Source of the DNA: F1-80-MAGs062 sp046345315 | GTDB taxonomy: Bacteria > Planctomycetota > Planctomycetia > Planctomycetales > Planctomycetaceae | DNA: 64,000 nt | Assembly (NCBI GenBank): GCA_046345315.1 | Contig: JBKDKA010000198.1 | Coordinates: 69,833-133,832, forward strand | Direction: 5' to 3' | Shown: positions 15,823 to 25,333 of the stretch, piece after piece | Numbering within the stretch: the stretch's first letter is position 1 | Layout: each line of letters begins with the position of its first letter | Notes under the pieces: model-generated | Told to the model about the DNA's origin: nothing | Database searches by the model: none | What the model saw: the letters and a program-made list of their open reading frames with translations, nothing else | Made by a program: the position numbers and the translations under genes

Positions 15823-18483
15823 GTGAGTACAGAACCCATTCGAATTTCAGGTCCAGCCACACTCAGACCCGAACTAAGATCCATTCTGACACGAATACGG
15901 AAAGAAGTCGGCGAGAAGCGACAGGCGGGCGAAGCCGGAATTGCCGTTGCAGAGTGGTTCTCCGATCGAATGGATGAACTGCTTCTCCGGATCGTGGAGA
16001 ATCGTCGACCGGAATTTCGTTCACCCGGCGATACCATGTTCTGCCTGATCGCAGCAGGTGGTAACGGTCGTCGACGCCCGGCACCGTTCTCGGATGTCGA
16101 TCTCCTGTTTCTGATTGACGCCAGCTCAATCGCTCCCGTTCAGCCGGTGCTGGAATCCATCGTGAGAGACTGCTGGGACGCAGGTCTGCAGATCGGACAC
16201 AGTATTCGAACGCCGAACGATGTACTCCGATTTGCAGCTGAAGATCTACAGTTTGCGACATCACTGATCGGGATCCGCTGTATTGCCGGAAATGAACAGC
16301 TTGCCGCCAGCGCGACAAAACAGATCCACGGAAAGATATTCCGCGACCGAGCCGATGAAATCATTCGTCAGTGCGTCGCCGCGCGCCGCGATGAATGGCT
16401 TTCGCGAGGAAACTCCGTCAACCAGCTGGAACCGGACATCAAGAAGTCGCCCGGAGGTCTGCGAGATCTTCACCTTCTGCAATGGATCGCATTCGCTCGT
16501 TACGGCAACTCCGATCTGTCCGAACTGGTCCGGCACGGCGACATCAGTGAACAGGAGATGGAAGCTCTGCAGACAGCAGATGAGTTTCTCACCGCTCTTC
16601 GAACAGACCTGCATTCCATTCGTCAGCTGAAACAGGACGTTCTGACAAGAGAACTGCAGTTGACGGTTTCTGCTCTGCGAAAGGGAAATTCAGCTGACAA
16701 TCTGCGGTCCGCAGAGGAATTCATGCAGGAGTACTTCAGCCACACATCCAAGGTCGCTGAAGTGGCCCGACGCGTTGCCGAACTTCCGAAACGCCCTTCA
16801 CTGTTCACCAGACTTCGAAACGCGTTTCTGCCTAGACGTTCCGTTCAGGGGTTCCGCATTGTCAATGGCGTACTCGAACTGGATGAGTCGCAGATCGAAC
16901 GTTTGTCTGACAACATGCCGGCAGTGATGGATATTTTTCTCGCAGCCGCAGAAAATCAGGCTTCGCTCTCCCCAGGGCTGAGGCAGTTCATCGGAAGACT
17001 TGCTCCCCGCTTTCCCGCCGAACCGGACCGAGACGTTTCATCAAAGTTTCGTGATATTCTGCGAACCACACGAGGCCTGCCGGATACGCTTCGAGCCATG
17101 TACGAAACCGGCGTACTGGAATGGCTCATCCCATCGTTTGCCGGTATTCGCTGCCTGATCCAGTTCAATCAGTATCACAGCTTTACCGTCGACGAACACA
17201 CATTCAAAGCCATGGACGAAATGGTGGCTTTTGAGACTGACGAATCGCCAGTCGGGTCGGCGTATCGTGGAGTTCGACATCGAGCAACTCTTCATCTGGC
17301 CATGCTGATGCACGACGTCGGAAAGGGCCGCGAAGGCGACCACAGCATTATCGGCGCAGAAATCTGCGACACGCTTGCCGTGCGACTTCAGATGGCGGCC
17401 AACAAGAAAAGCATGCTGGAGTTCCTGGTACGACACCACCTGGTGATGCCGAATCTCGCTTTTCGAAGGGACATCTCTGCACCTTCCGTACTGATGGATT
17501 TCGCGAGACTCGTCGGGGCTCCCGAACTTCTCCGAATGCTGTATGTCCTGACGGTTGCAGACATCCGCGCCGTGGGCCCCGATGTGTGGTCCGACTGGAA
17601 AGGGGAACTCCTCGCAGACCTCTACAATCGGGCCATGCAGATTCTGAGCGGTCGTCCCTACAACCACCTGGAACAGGAACGACTGAAAGTCGTCCGTGAC
17701 ACCGTCCGAGCTTCGATCGTGCCCGTCGCTTCGAACAGTGATGAAGCTGTCTGGCCAAAATGGATCGAGCAGCAGCTGGATGCTCTGCCACCGTTTTACC
17801 TGATGACGGAAGACCCGGATCGCATCGCACGCGATCTGGACATGATCCAGCAGCTCACTGAAAGTGAAGTCAAAATCGAAGGTGCGTACGATCCGGAGAC
17901 ACACACAGTGAGCTACCGCGTCTTCGCTCCTGTAAGACACGAACGCGGCAGTTTTCACAAGATCGCCGGAATTCTCTCCGGCCTTCGAATGAACATTCTC
18001 ACAGCGCAGATCTGCACAACAGCAGACTCCGTTGTGATTGCATCGTTCCGAGTCACCGACAATGACTTCTCGGGAACCGTGCCGGAATCACGAATCGAAA
18101 CCGTTGCCGCTGCCATCTGCGACGTGCTGATGGCCAGAAAAACCGTCGAGAGCGTCTTCCGAAGAAGCAGCCTGTATCGTCTTCAGAAAAAGAACCCGCT
18201 GACAATTCGCCCGGAGCCTCAGGTTTCTTTCGACAACGACTGTTCCGATCGGTTCACCGTCGTGGACGTTTTCGCCAGCGACAGCCAGGGCCTGCTTTAT
18301 ACGCTGGCCCACACACTGTTTGAGAACGGACTTCACGTTCAGCTGGCCCGCATCGCGACTCACGTCGACCAGGTCGTCGACGTTTTCTATGTCCTCGATG
18401 AAAATCAGCAGAAGCTGGAAGACCCCGTACGAATCGAACAGCTGCGATCTCAGCTGCTGGAAGAAATCCGCAAACTCGGCTGA
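15823..18483 (+). CDS. glnD: [Protein-PII] uridylyltransferase/uridylyl-removing enzyme
   Basis: GlnD adds UMP to PII when glutamine is low and removes it when glutamine is high. The 886 residues contain, in order, a nucleotidyltransferase domain with GGNGRRRPAPFSDVDLLFL (about 76-94, the GSxxR...SDxDL motif), a GlnD PII-UTase helical region, an HD hydrolase domain (HLAMLMHDVGKGREGDHS, about 488-505), and two C-terminal ACT domains (about 690-770 and 805-886). The start is GTG 15823. The partner glnB, with intact Tyr51, lies directly upstream. The gene is complete and convergent with rho. Confidence 0.96.
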   Translation: MSTEPIRISGPATLRPELRSILTRIRKEVGEKRQAGEAGIAVAEWFSDRMDELLLRIVENRRPEFRSPGDTMFCLIAAGGNGRRRPAPFSDVDLLFLIDASSIAPVQPVLESIVRDCWDAGLQIGHSIRTPNDVLRFAAEDLQFATSLIGIRCIAGNEQLAASATKQIHGKIFRDRADEIIRQCVAARRDEWLSRGNSVNQLEPDIKKSPGGLRDLHLLQWIAFARYGNSDLSELVRHGDISEQEMEALQTADEFLTALRTDLHSIRQLKQDVLTRELQLTVSALRKGNSADNLRSAEEFMQEYFSHTSKVAEVARRVAELPKRPSLFTRLRNAFLPRRSVQGFRIVNGVLELDESQIERLSDNMPAVMDIFLAAAENQASLSPGLRQFIGRLAPRFPAEPDRDVSSKFRDILRTTRGLPDTLRAMYETGVLEWLIPSFAGIRCLIQFNQYHSFTVDEHTFKAMDEMVAFETDESPVGSAYRGVRHRATLHLAMLMHDVGKGREGDHSIIGAEICDTLAVRLQMAANKKSMLEFLVRHHLVMPNLAFRRDISAPSVLMDFARLVGAPELLRMLYVLTVADIRAVGPDVWSDWKGELLADLYNRAMQILSGRPYNHLEQERLKVVRDTVRASIVPVASNSDEAVWPKWIEQQLDALPPFYLMTEDPDRIARDLDMIQQLTESEVKIEGAYDPETHTVSYRVFAPVRHERGSFHKIAGILSGLRMNILTAQICTTADSVVIASFRVTDNDFSGTVPESRIETVAAAICDVLMARKTVESVFRRSSLYRLQKKNPLTIRPEPQVSFDNDCSDRFTVVDVFASDSQGLLYTLAHTLFENGLHVQLARIATHVDQVVDVFYVLDENQQKLEDPVRIEQLRSQLLEEIRKLG

Positions 18484-18545
18484 GCCAGTTCAGTTCCGAC
18501 TCGCAGAACTTCGACAAGCGCTGATGTCCGGGCAGCAAACTCGCT

Positions 18546-20480
18546 CTACAGTACGGCCTGAATTCGCTTCAGGAATTCCGCATTCGATGTGAATTTCTCC
18601 ATCGTGCGAGTCAGCTGTTCCATCGCCTCGACGGGGTTCAGACTCACCAGACTGCGACGCAGGCGAGTTGTTCCCTCAAGCACTTCCGGTGAAAGAATCT
18701 TCTCTTCGCGTCTCGTGCCGGATTTACTGACATCAATCGCCGGCCAGATTCGACGGTCAGCCAGATCACGACTGAGCACCATTTCCATGTTGCCCGTACC
18801 CTTGAACTCCTGAAAGATGGATTCATCCATTCGGCTGCCGGTATCGATGAGTGCCGTACCGCAGACCGTCAGAGAACCACCTTCGTCGAATCGTCGTGCC
18901 TGCCCGAAAAGCTTCTTCGGAATGTCCAGAGCTCGAATGTCGAGACCCCCGGAAGCTGTCCGCCCGGAATTACTGGACTTATTGAAAGCCCTCGCCATTC
19001 GGGTAATGCTGTCGAGCAGAATGAACACGTCCTTGCCTTCTTCAGCCAGACGTTTCCCGCGTTCAATGATCAGCTGGCTGATTCGCACATGGCTTTCCAC
19101 ATCATGATCCAGTGACGAGGAGATCACTTCTCCCTTCACCAGCCGGCGCATTTCAGTCACTTCTTCCGGTCGTTCATCGATCAGCAGAACCATCAGATGA
19201 ATTTCAGGATGATTCTCGCTGACGGAATTCGCAATATCCTGCAGCAGCATCGTCTTGCCGGTTCGCGGAGGAGCCACCAGCAGGGCACGCTGCCCTTTGC
19301 CGATCGGACACAGCAGGTCCATCACTCGCATCGTGAGCGGCCGAGGACCCGTTTCAAGACGAATCTGTTCGTATGGGTTGATCGGTGTCAGGTTGTCAAA
19401 GAACTTGACGTTTGCATACTCATCCGGCGTAAAGCCGTCGATCGTCTCAATCTCTTTCAGCCGCGGACCCTGATTGCGGGTGCCCTGCCCGACGTCACCA
19501 TGAATCAGCACACCTTCCCGCAGGCCGTATTTCTCAACCTGAGAACTCGATACAAAAGGATTCGAGTCTTCTGCAGCATAATTTCGCTTCGGATCACGAA
19601 GGAAGCCATACCCCTTCGGATGCAGCTCAAGTACGCCGGCAAATGGCCCCTCGACGACTTCTCCCGAGGGCTGAATCTGCCTTGGTTTTCTTGATAGTCC
19701 GGTATTACGGTCTCGGTTGTTCAGATCGCGAGGACGTCGAGAGCGGTCGTCATTCCTGCTACCCCCGCGGCGGCCTCTTGACTGAGCCCCGCCAGATCGA
19801 CCGCCACCATCCGGGCCTGACCATCCACCGGAACTTCGGCCGCCCTGACCACCAGGACGGAAATCCTGCGACGCCGGTCTCGGTGCCGGAGCAGGACGCG
19901 TACTTTCAGCACCCGGCGGTCGACTGCCCTCCGGCAATGGCCCACGCCCGTCAGCTGCTCCCCCGCGGCGACGACGGCGACGACGGCGACGAGGTCGCCT
20001 GTCATCTTCGACAGCCCCCGTACCAACCTCTGACCTTCGAGTATCAAATTCCGATCCCGGTTCGCCGGAGTCCATCGGCTCTGAGTCGCCAAAATCGATC
20101 TCATCAGAACTGAAAAACGCCAACTGTCGTGGAGCTTCACGACGTGATTCCTGAGACGGTTCCTCACGCTCGACAGGCTCAGACGAAGGCCGCACACGCT
20201 CTGTCGGCTGTTCAACAACTGAGCGTGACGCAGCCGCACGCGACCCACTTCGCCGCTCTGGCTTCTTCTCCGGATTCTCGACACCATCTCCAAAATCATC
20301 AGCGACGCTGCTGGAAACACTCTCGGAGACAGGAACAGCTTCTGACACCTCGGCACTGGCGCTGCGTTTTGATCGAGTCGTTGATCGAGTCTTGCCGGTA
20401 CCACTTCGAGCCGTTGAACGCCGACGTACCGGACGTTCACTTGTTTCCTCGGAGGGCACATCAGAACTGCTTGTGGGCAT
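18546..20480 (-). CDS. rho: Transcription termination factor Rho with long disordered N-terminus
   Basis: Rho is the hexameric RNA helicase that ends transcription. The 644-residue protein is about 220 longer than E. coli Rho. Residues 1-260 are low complexity: Ser/Glu-rich first, then Arg/Gly-rich with a run of about ten Arg followed by RGG-like repeats. The RNA-binding cold-shock-like domain (GVLELHPKGYGFLRDPKRNY), Q-loop/Walker A (VAPPRTGKTMLLQDIA, about 402-417; Thr where Ala is usual), Walker B (LMVLLIDERPEEV) and R-loop follow. Such insertions occur in high-GC and planctomycete Rho proteins and may promote RNA binding or phase separation. It is convergent with glnD. Confidence 0.96.
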   Translation of the reverse strand: MPTSSSDVPSEETSERPVRRRSTARSGTGKTRSTTRSKRSASAEVSEAVPVSESVSSSVADDFGDGVENPEKKPERRSGSRAAASRSVVEQPTERVRPSSEPVEREEPSQESRREAPRQLAFFSSDEIDFGDSEPMDSGEPGSEFDTRRSEVGTGAVEDDRRPRRRRRRRRRGGAADGRGPLPEGSRPPGAESTRPAPAPRPASQDFRPGGQGGRSSGGWSGPDGGGRSGGAQSRGRRGGSRNDDRSRRPRDLNNRDRNTGLSRKPRQIQPSGEVVEGPFAGVLELHPKGYGFLRDPKRNYAAEDSNPFVSSSQVEKYGLREGVLIHGDVGQGTRNQGPRLKEIETIDGFTPDEYANVKFFDNLTPINPYEQIRLETGPRPLTMRVMDLLCPIGKGQRALLVAPPRTGKTMLLQDIANSVSENHPEIHLMVLLIDERPEEVTEMRRLVKGEVISSSLDHDVESHVRISQLIIERGKRLAEEGKDVFILLDSITRMARAFNKSSNSGRTASGGLDIRALDIPKKLFGQARRFDEGGSLTVCGTALIDTGSRMDESIFQEFKGTGNMEMVLSRDLADRRIWPAIDVSKSGTRREEKILSPEVLEGTTRLRRSLVSLNPVEAMEQLTRTMEKFTSNAEFLKRIQAVL

Positions 20481-21186
20481 AAAGAGCGAACCTGTGGGGT
20501 TTCGAGAACGAAAAATGCAAAATCTCAGTCTATGGCGTAATGAAAGACTCGAACCAGCCTGAGCCGGTGAGGACCTTTCATCTGCGGCTAAATCAGCGAC
20601 GCGCCGGGAAACCCAGAAACACTTCTGATGTGACTATACAGAAGCGACAGTGTTCCCCAAGGGATCCATGCCCTTGACAGTAGTTATTGATACACACTGC
20701 GAAACGCAAACTCATCGACTACCTGACAGTCCCCAATAACTGACTCCACAATCCCGCTGTTGACAGTGTCACGACCGTCAGCGGAGCAGAGAAAACTGCT
20801 CAGACTGAAATGAATGGGGGGACTACAGAGTTGTCCGACGCATTCAAACAAATCAGGAGAGAGACAGTTAAAGGTTTCTTTTGCCAGAACGATCCGGGGT
20901 GGTCTCACCAGAGGAAGATGGCGGATTCCGGCAGTACCGTAATCACCACCAACAGGGACGCTCAGGCATTGAGTGGAACGGTCAATCGAATGTTCCACGA
21001 GCAACGAAGTAAAAAGGCTGCCGATTCGGCAACATGCTGTCATCGCCAAAGGCTATCTGACAGAGACTAGTATTAACGGAACAAAAATCCGTGTCAATCG
21101 ATCTCCGCCAAGATCAGAAAAACATTTTTCAGCTTCGCAAATGGTTTTCCGGTGCTGTTCGGCAGAATTGATACAATCTGAACGCC
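20481..21186. other. 706-bp intergenic region between rho and the thioredoxin-like gene
   Basis: I see no convincing gene here. Open frames on both strands (20684-21049 minus, 20810-21070 plus) have no recognisable family features and read like chance frames. The proximal part must contain the rho promoter and leader. A short hairpin, GAGCAG-N6-CTGCTC (about 20783-20800), has no T-tract. The length and the A/T-richer composition are unusual for this gene-dense window. Confidence 0.5.
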
Positions 21187-22182
21187 TTACTCGATGCGGG
21201 AATTCTGAATCTCGTCGACACGGACGGCGTGCTGAATTCGAGTGAATCTCAGTGGATTCTTTTTGAACTCGCTCTTGCTGCCCGGAGAACTGAAGAGGTA
21301 CAAACGATCGTCAAAGAAGGCTCCGTACTCGATTCGACCGCTGATCGCTTTCTGAGATGAGAGCAGAATCACAGGATCGCACCCCAGATTCTGCGGAGCA
21401 TAGTGACCAGGATCCTTCACGAATTCAGCACGAGCCTCTTCCGACGAAAATCGATAGAAGATTCCCCTGTATTCTTCCTGAAGTTCTTCCCTGCCAGCAA
21501 TCCACTCGCGTGTCTTCGAAAGTTTCACAGGGCAATAGCCATCGAGCCCGGGTAAGTCCGATCGAGATGCCGTGACTCCCGAAGGCTTCTGCTCTGCGGC
21601 CACTTCAGATTCTCGATCACTCTTCGCCGACGGAGCTGTCTCATGATTCGCCAGCTCTTTCCGTTCCGGAGGTGACGATCGACGGACCGGCTGAGCCGAT
21701 GCACGAATTCGCCCCAGGAGATTCAGGTAGCTCGCGCGAGGCATAAAGCCGACATTCAGAGTCTCGGATCGCCCGTCCGGATACAGCACAACATCGCGCG
21801 GGACAGTTGTTGCATCGAATCGCGAAGCAATCTCCGGCGCTCGCGTCACATCCAGCTGCACTGAAATCATGCCGGTCTGAAGTGCCTCCTGGACATCACT
21901 GAAGGCAAACACCTGCGAATCCATCTGACGGCAAGGCCCGCAATACCAGGCCTGGAAATGAATCAGGATCGGCAGACCGGACTCACGCCCCTCTCGCTCG
22001 GCTTCCTCGAAATCTGACCGAAAGCCGCTCGCTTCAGAAGCACTCGTCCCACTCGCAAAACCAGACGTCAGAATCAGTCCTGCGATGAGCGGAACATACC
22101 ATCGAAAAGCGGGAACCATTCCAAACGGCATCCAACAGGACAGACGACCGACGAGCCCCACTCGATCTCGCACTGAACTCAT
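21187..22182 (-). CDS. Exported thioredoxin-fold protein with YHS-like C-terminal domain
   Basis: The protein appears to be exported. An N-terminal hydrophobic leader (about 26-48, ending near GFASGTSASEA) precedes a thioredoxin-like domain with the redox motif WYCGPCRQM (Cys81, Cys84) and the cis-Pro loop ATTVPRDVVLYPDG. After a polar linker (about 165-215), the C-terminus has LDGYCPVKLSKTREW, a Phe/Tyr-rich segment and SEEARAEFVKDPGHYAP, which resembles a YHS domain (metal or substrate sensing). A second, weaker copy of the same pattern (about 285-325, LYLFSSPGSKSEFKKNP) follows. The domain pairing suggests a periplasmic reductase or metal-handling protein. The function is unproven. Confidence 0.78.
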   Translation of the reverse strand: MSSVRDRVGLVGRLSCWMPFGMVPAFRWYVPLIAGLILTSGFASGTSASEASGFRSDFEEAEREGRESGLPILIHFQAWYCGPCRQMDSQVFAFSDVQEALQTGMISVQLDVTRAPEIASRFDATTVPRDVVLYPDGRSETLNVGFMPRASYLNLLGRIRASAQPVRRSSPPERKELANHETAPSAKSDRESEVAAEQKPSGVTASRSDLPGLDGYCPVKLSKTREWIAGREELQEEYRGIFYRFSSEEARAEFVKDPGHYAPQNLGCDPVILLSSQKAISGRIEYGAFFDDRLYLFSSPGSKSEFKKNPLRFTRIQHAVRVDEIQNSRIE

Positions 22183-22355
22183 GAACTCATCTCCGGTCGT
22201 TCACGCAGACTTCATCACCGATATCCCGCCATCCGGCACTGCCGCTGCTTCGGATATCGGCAGTTTCCGCCGGAGATTTTTCGGGAAACACAGTCGACTT
22301 CGATGATTCATCAGGCGTGAGCCGTTCAGGGCATCTGTCGCGAATGAATCGGTTA

Positions 22356-23828
22356 TCACCGAATCCCCGACTGCAGCACTCGCAGCATTCCGGAAGCCTT
22401 GTGAAGAGTTTCTCGAAACTCCTCTTCTGCTGAAGAATCAGCCACGATACCTCCACCCACGGGGAATCGAATCAGCCCGTCTTTCAGAGTGAACGTACGG
22501 ATCAGGATACTGCTGTCGAAATCATGCCCAGGACCATAACAGAATACACTTCCGCAATACGCACCACGATTGACTCGTTCCAGTTCCGCGATGATCTCCA
22601 TCGCACGAATCTTCGGAGCCCCGGTCACGGAACCTCCCGGAAAACATCCGGCGATCAGATCCCAGACATCCTTGTCTGCACGAAGTTCACCAGTGACTGT
22701 CGACACAAGATGCTGGACCGTTTCAAAGAGCTCCACTTCACACAGTCCGATCACACGCACCGTTCCGGAACGACAGGATCGAGACAGATCATTTCGAAGC
22801 AGATCCACGATCATGACATTCTCAGCCCGATCCTTCTCGCTGTGAGTCAGCTCCGCCGTTGTATAAAGATCCGCAATCGGCGAACGCTGCCTGCGACGTG
22901 TCCCCTTGATCGGACGTGTTTCCACAAATCGCCCGGATTGAACCTTGATGAATCGTTCCGGTGACGCACTGACCAGAGCAAACTCCGGCGTCTTCAGCAT
23001 CGCAGAAAACGGCGCTGGATTTCCGGCACTGATGCGTCGAAACAGCTCCTCCGCTGTACCACTCCAGAATGCCGTCAACTGCTGCGAAAGATTCGCCTGA
23101 AAGATGTCACCGGCACGAATGTATTCGAGGACCCTCTGAACAGCGGCAAGATATCCGTCACGAGAAAAATTTGACCAGACCGGGACATGGCCATCGACCG
23201 GAAGCGGAGTCAGAGTGCGAATGAAACGTTCGGCATCCTGACTCTTGCTTTCTTTCTGTGGATCAGAAGAAGAATCCGACCGCAGTTCAGACGCAGACTG
23301 GATCTTTTGCAGAACCCAGTCACTGCGACGACCTGTCGGCGAACCTCCGTGATTTCCGAAACTGCGGGTCATTCCTGACGACACAGCGGTCAGGTCAAGA
23401 ATAAACAGACGAACCGTTGATGCGATATGGTCCCAGACAATAGACCAGTCGAAGAGCCCGGCGAAAAGCGACGGCGTGCGAAACCGATCAGAAATTGTTC
23501 CCGGCAGATGTTCGAAAGCTTCTCCGAACTCGTAAGACATCAGTCCGGCGATACCACCGCAGAACGGAGGAAACAACGACGGCTCACATTCCGGCAGACA
23601 CTGCTGCCATTCACGTAATCTGCGAAATGGATCAGAGCCGTTTACGACGTGATCAAGTTTCAGGATCTCAACCGGGTCGGCCGTCAGAAATGAATATCGA
23701 GAGTCTCTTTCCCGGACGCGACCGGAACTGTGCATGAGCAGATGCACAGTTTCACCGGAAAACGCATTGACAGCATCCGCAACCGAAAGATCTGACGGCA
23801 GATCAATGACCGTAATTCCTGAAGCCAC
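22356..23828 (-). CDS. pabB: Aminodeoxychorismate synthase component I
   Basis: PabB turns chorismate into 4-amino-4-deoxychorismate for folate synthesis. The 490-residue protein has the N-terminal anthranilate-synthase-like domain and the chorismate-binding domain. The key discriminator is the PIKGTRRR motif (about residue 305). Lys in PIKGT is typical of ADC synthase, whereas anthranilate synthase has Ala (PIAGT). Other motifs are FQANLSQQLTA, ERFIKVQSG, HSEKDRAENVMIVDLLRNDLSR and PGGSVTGAPKIRAMEII. The start is GTG 23828. The repeat copy at 23852 lies just upstream, so its promoter may be affected by the repeat. Confidence 0.92.
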   Translation of the reverse strand: MASGITVIDLPSDLSVADAVNAFSGETVHLLMHSSGRVRERDSRYSFLTADPVEILKLDHVVNGSDPFRRLREWQQCLPECEPSLFPPFCGGIAGLMSYEFGEAFEHLPGTISDRFRTPSLFAGLFDWSIVWDHIASTVRLFILDLTAVSSGMTRSFGNHGGSPTGRRSDWVLQKIQSASELRSDSSSDPQKESKSQDAERFIRTLTPLPVDGHVPVWSNFSRDGYLAAVQRVLEYIRAGDIFQANLSQQLTAFWSGTAEELFRRISAGNPAPFSAMLKTPEFALVSASPERFIKVQSGRFVETRPIKGTRRRQRSPIADLYTTAELTHSEKDRAENVMIVDLLRNDLSRSCRSGTVRVIGLCEVELFETVQHLVSTVTGELRADKDVWDLIAGCFPGGSVTGAPKIRAMEIIAELERVNRGAYCGSVFCYGPGHDFDSSILIRTFTLKDGLIRFPVGGGIVADSSAEEEFRETLHKASGMLRVLQSGIR

Positions 23829-23851
23829 AGGCTGCTGTTTCCACTCTGTTT

Positions 23852-23944
23852 GGAGGCTCTGACAAAACCGGGACAGGCACCCTTCTCTCTACGAGTTGCT
23901 TTGCGTTCTCAGCTTGGTTCGGGAGCCAGTCCCGGTTTTGTCAG
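23852..23944. repeat. Dispersed intergenic repeat, copy 2 (perfect inverted repeat)
   Basis: Bases 23852-23880 equal the reverse complement of 777-805 over all 29 positions. Within this copy, CTGACAAAACCGGGAC (23859-23874) and its exact complement at 23929-23944 form a 16-bp inverted repeat around a 54-bp spacer. It lies between the pabB start and the end of the MFS gene. This copy is better preserved than the one at 717-805. It may form a stem-loop in RNA of either strand. No T-tract follows, so I do not call it a terminator. Confidence 0.8.
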
Positions 23945-24040
23945 GCGTTCTTTGTTCTCTGATATCTGAAGCTGGTTCTGTCGGAATCCTACACCGGAAT
24001 CTCAGGAACTCCAGAGGCACACTGCCTGAGGATTTCGAAA

Positions 24041-25333
24041 TCAGTGACCGCTCCGGATTGCCACCTGACCAGAACCAGGCCGGAGGAAAATCCAGCAGGT
24101 TCCGGCCGCGAAATAAAGCCCTGAGAAAAACGGGAGCACAGGAGACCATCCGGACGTTTCCACAATCTTCCCGACGACAAACGGCGAAATCGCAGCCCCG
24201 ATGTTGCCACACATGTTCATCAGCGCAAACAGTTCCGGTGCTCTTTTTCCTCCAAGGTCCATATTCACGGCGTAGCTGCCGGAGCTGCCGAGCGCAAAAA
24301 CGACGGAACCTGCGGTAATCAGGCCAACCGCCATGAACGGTGACGAAACAAAATATGCGCAGAGGATCAGCAGTCCGCACGTCACATGACACACAACTCC
24401 AGCACCCTGACGAGCAAGTCGCCGACTTCCGGTTCTGACTTCCACCAGATCACAGAGCCACCCGCCTGCGATGCCCCCGATGACGACTCCCAGAAGCGGA
24501 AAACTGGTCATGACGCCCGCACTCACAAGTGTGATGCCGTGAAACTCCTCGAGATAAGATGTAAACCAGGTGGCATAGAAGACGTAACCGGCTGCCCGAA
24601 AAAACTGCTGCAGACAAATCAGCCACGTCCGGTAGTCGAACACCCAGCGTGAATGATCCAGCGGTGCTGCCGCGTTTGCTGCCGTCTCGTCACTGACCTT
24701 TGCAGCCTGAGCATCAGCAGCCACTGCGGGCTCTCGATACCACCCGTAGAAGACAAAAGCCCAGATCACACCTGGAATCGCATAAATCAGGAAAACCCAC
24801 CTCCAGGGATCAGCCGCCATCCCGGTCAGCCATTGAATCATCCGCCCGGTCATCGCAGAGGATATTCCGCCTCCGACTGACATGGCACTGGTCAGTGCCC
24901 CCGACGGAAACGCTCGATGCCCGGCAGGAAAAGCAGTTGAGATTGACCGAACACAGGCGGGAAAGATCCCGGCAATTGATACGCCAGTAAGCAGCCACAG
25001 CACAGCGAATAGTTGCCATGATCCGGAGAGTGCTGTCGCAGCCGCAAACACGGAAGCCAGACCAACACTCAGCGAAAGCGCTCTACCGGTTCCGATTCGC
25101 CGGATCAGAAGGGCGGCCGGGATCTGCCCGACTGCGTAAGCCCAGTAGTACATGCTCATGATCAGGCCAAAGCGTGCTTTTGACACACCGAGGGAATCCT
25201 GAATCAGACTCGCCGCACCGCCGATGGCTGTCCGCTGCATATAGGCAATGACTGCAGCGAGGCAGAAAAACACCACGAGAAGACCGCGAGACTGTTTGAA
25301 CGAATCACCGCTCTGAACCTCAGGCGGATTCAT
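24041..25333 (-). CDS. Major facilitator superfamily transporter
   Basis: The 430-residue membrane protein has about 12 hydrophobic segments in two six-helix halves, with a hydrophilic loop near residues 190-230. The layout resembles the anion:cation symporter group (hexuronate and sugar-acid transporters): an Asp/Arg-rich loop after helix 2 (RRIGTGRALSLS) and its counterpart near WLCDLVEVRTGSRRLARQGAG. Substrate assignment is inference. It overlaps the upstream DapA-like gene by 14 bp and ends the operon. With the Gfo/Idh gene further upstream it suggests uptake and breakdown of a sugar acid. Confidence 0.88.
   Translation of the reverse strand: MNPPEVQSGDSFKQSRGLLVVFFCLAAVIAYMQRTAIGGAASLIQDSLGVSKARFGLIMSMYYWAYAVGQIPAALLIRRIGTGRALSLSVGLASVFAAATALSGSWQLFAVLWLLTGVSIAGIFPACVRSISTAFPAGHRAFPSGALTSAMSVGGGISSAMTGRMIQWLTGMAADPWRWVFLIYAIPGVIWAFVFYGWYREPAVAADAQAAKVSDETAANAAAPLDHSRWVFDYRTWLICLQQFFRAAGYVFYATWFTSYLEEFHGITLVSAGVMTSFPLLGVVIGGIAGGWLCDLVEVRTGSRRLARQGAGVVCHVTCGLLILCAYFVSSPFMAVGLITAGSVVFALGSSGSYAVNMDLGGKRAPELFALMNMCGNIGAAISPFVVGKIVETSGWSPVLPFFSGLYFAAGTCWIFLRPGSGQVAIRSGH

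Noticed and set aside
17041..17958. A 305-codon minus-strand frame
   Set aside because: It lies wholly within glnD, whose HD domain is encoded there; its protein is not recognisable.
20684..21049. A 121-codon minus-strand frame in the rho upstream region
   Set aside because: No motif or ribosome-binding site, and Cys/Ser-rich composition; probably chance.
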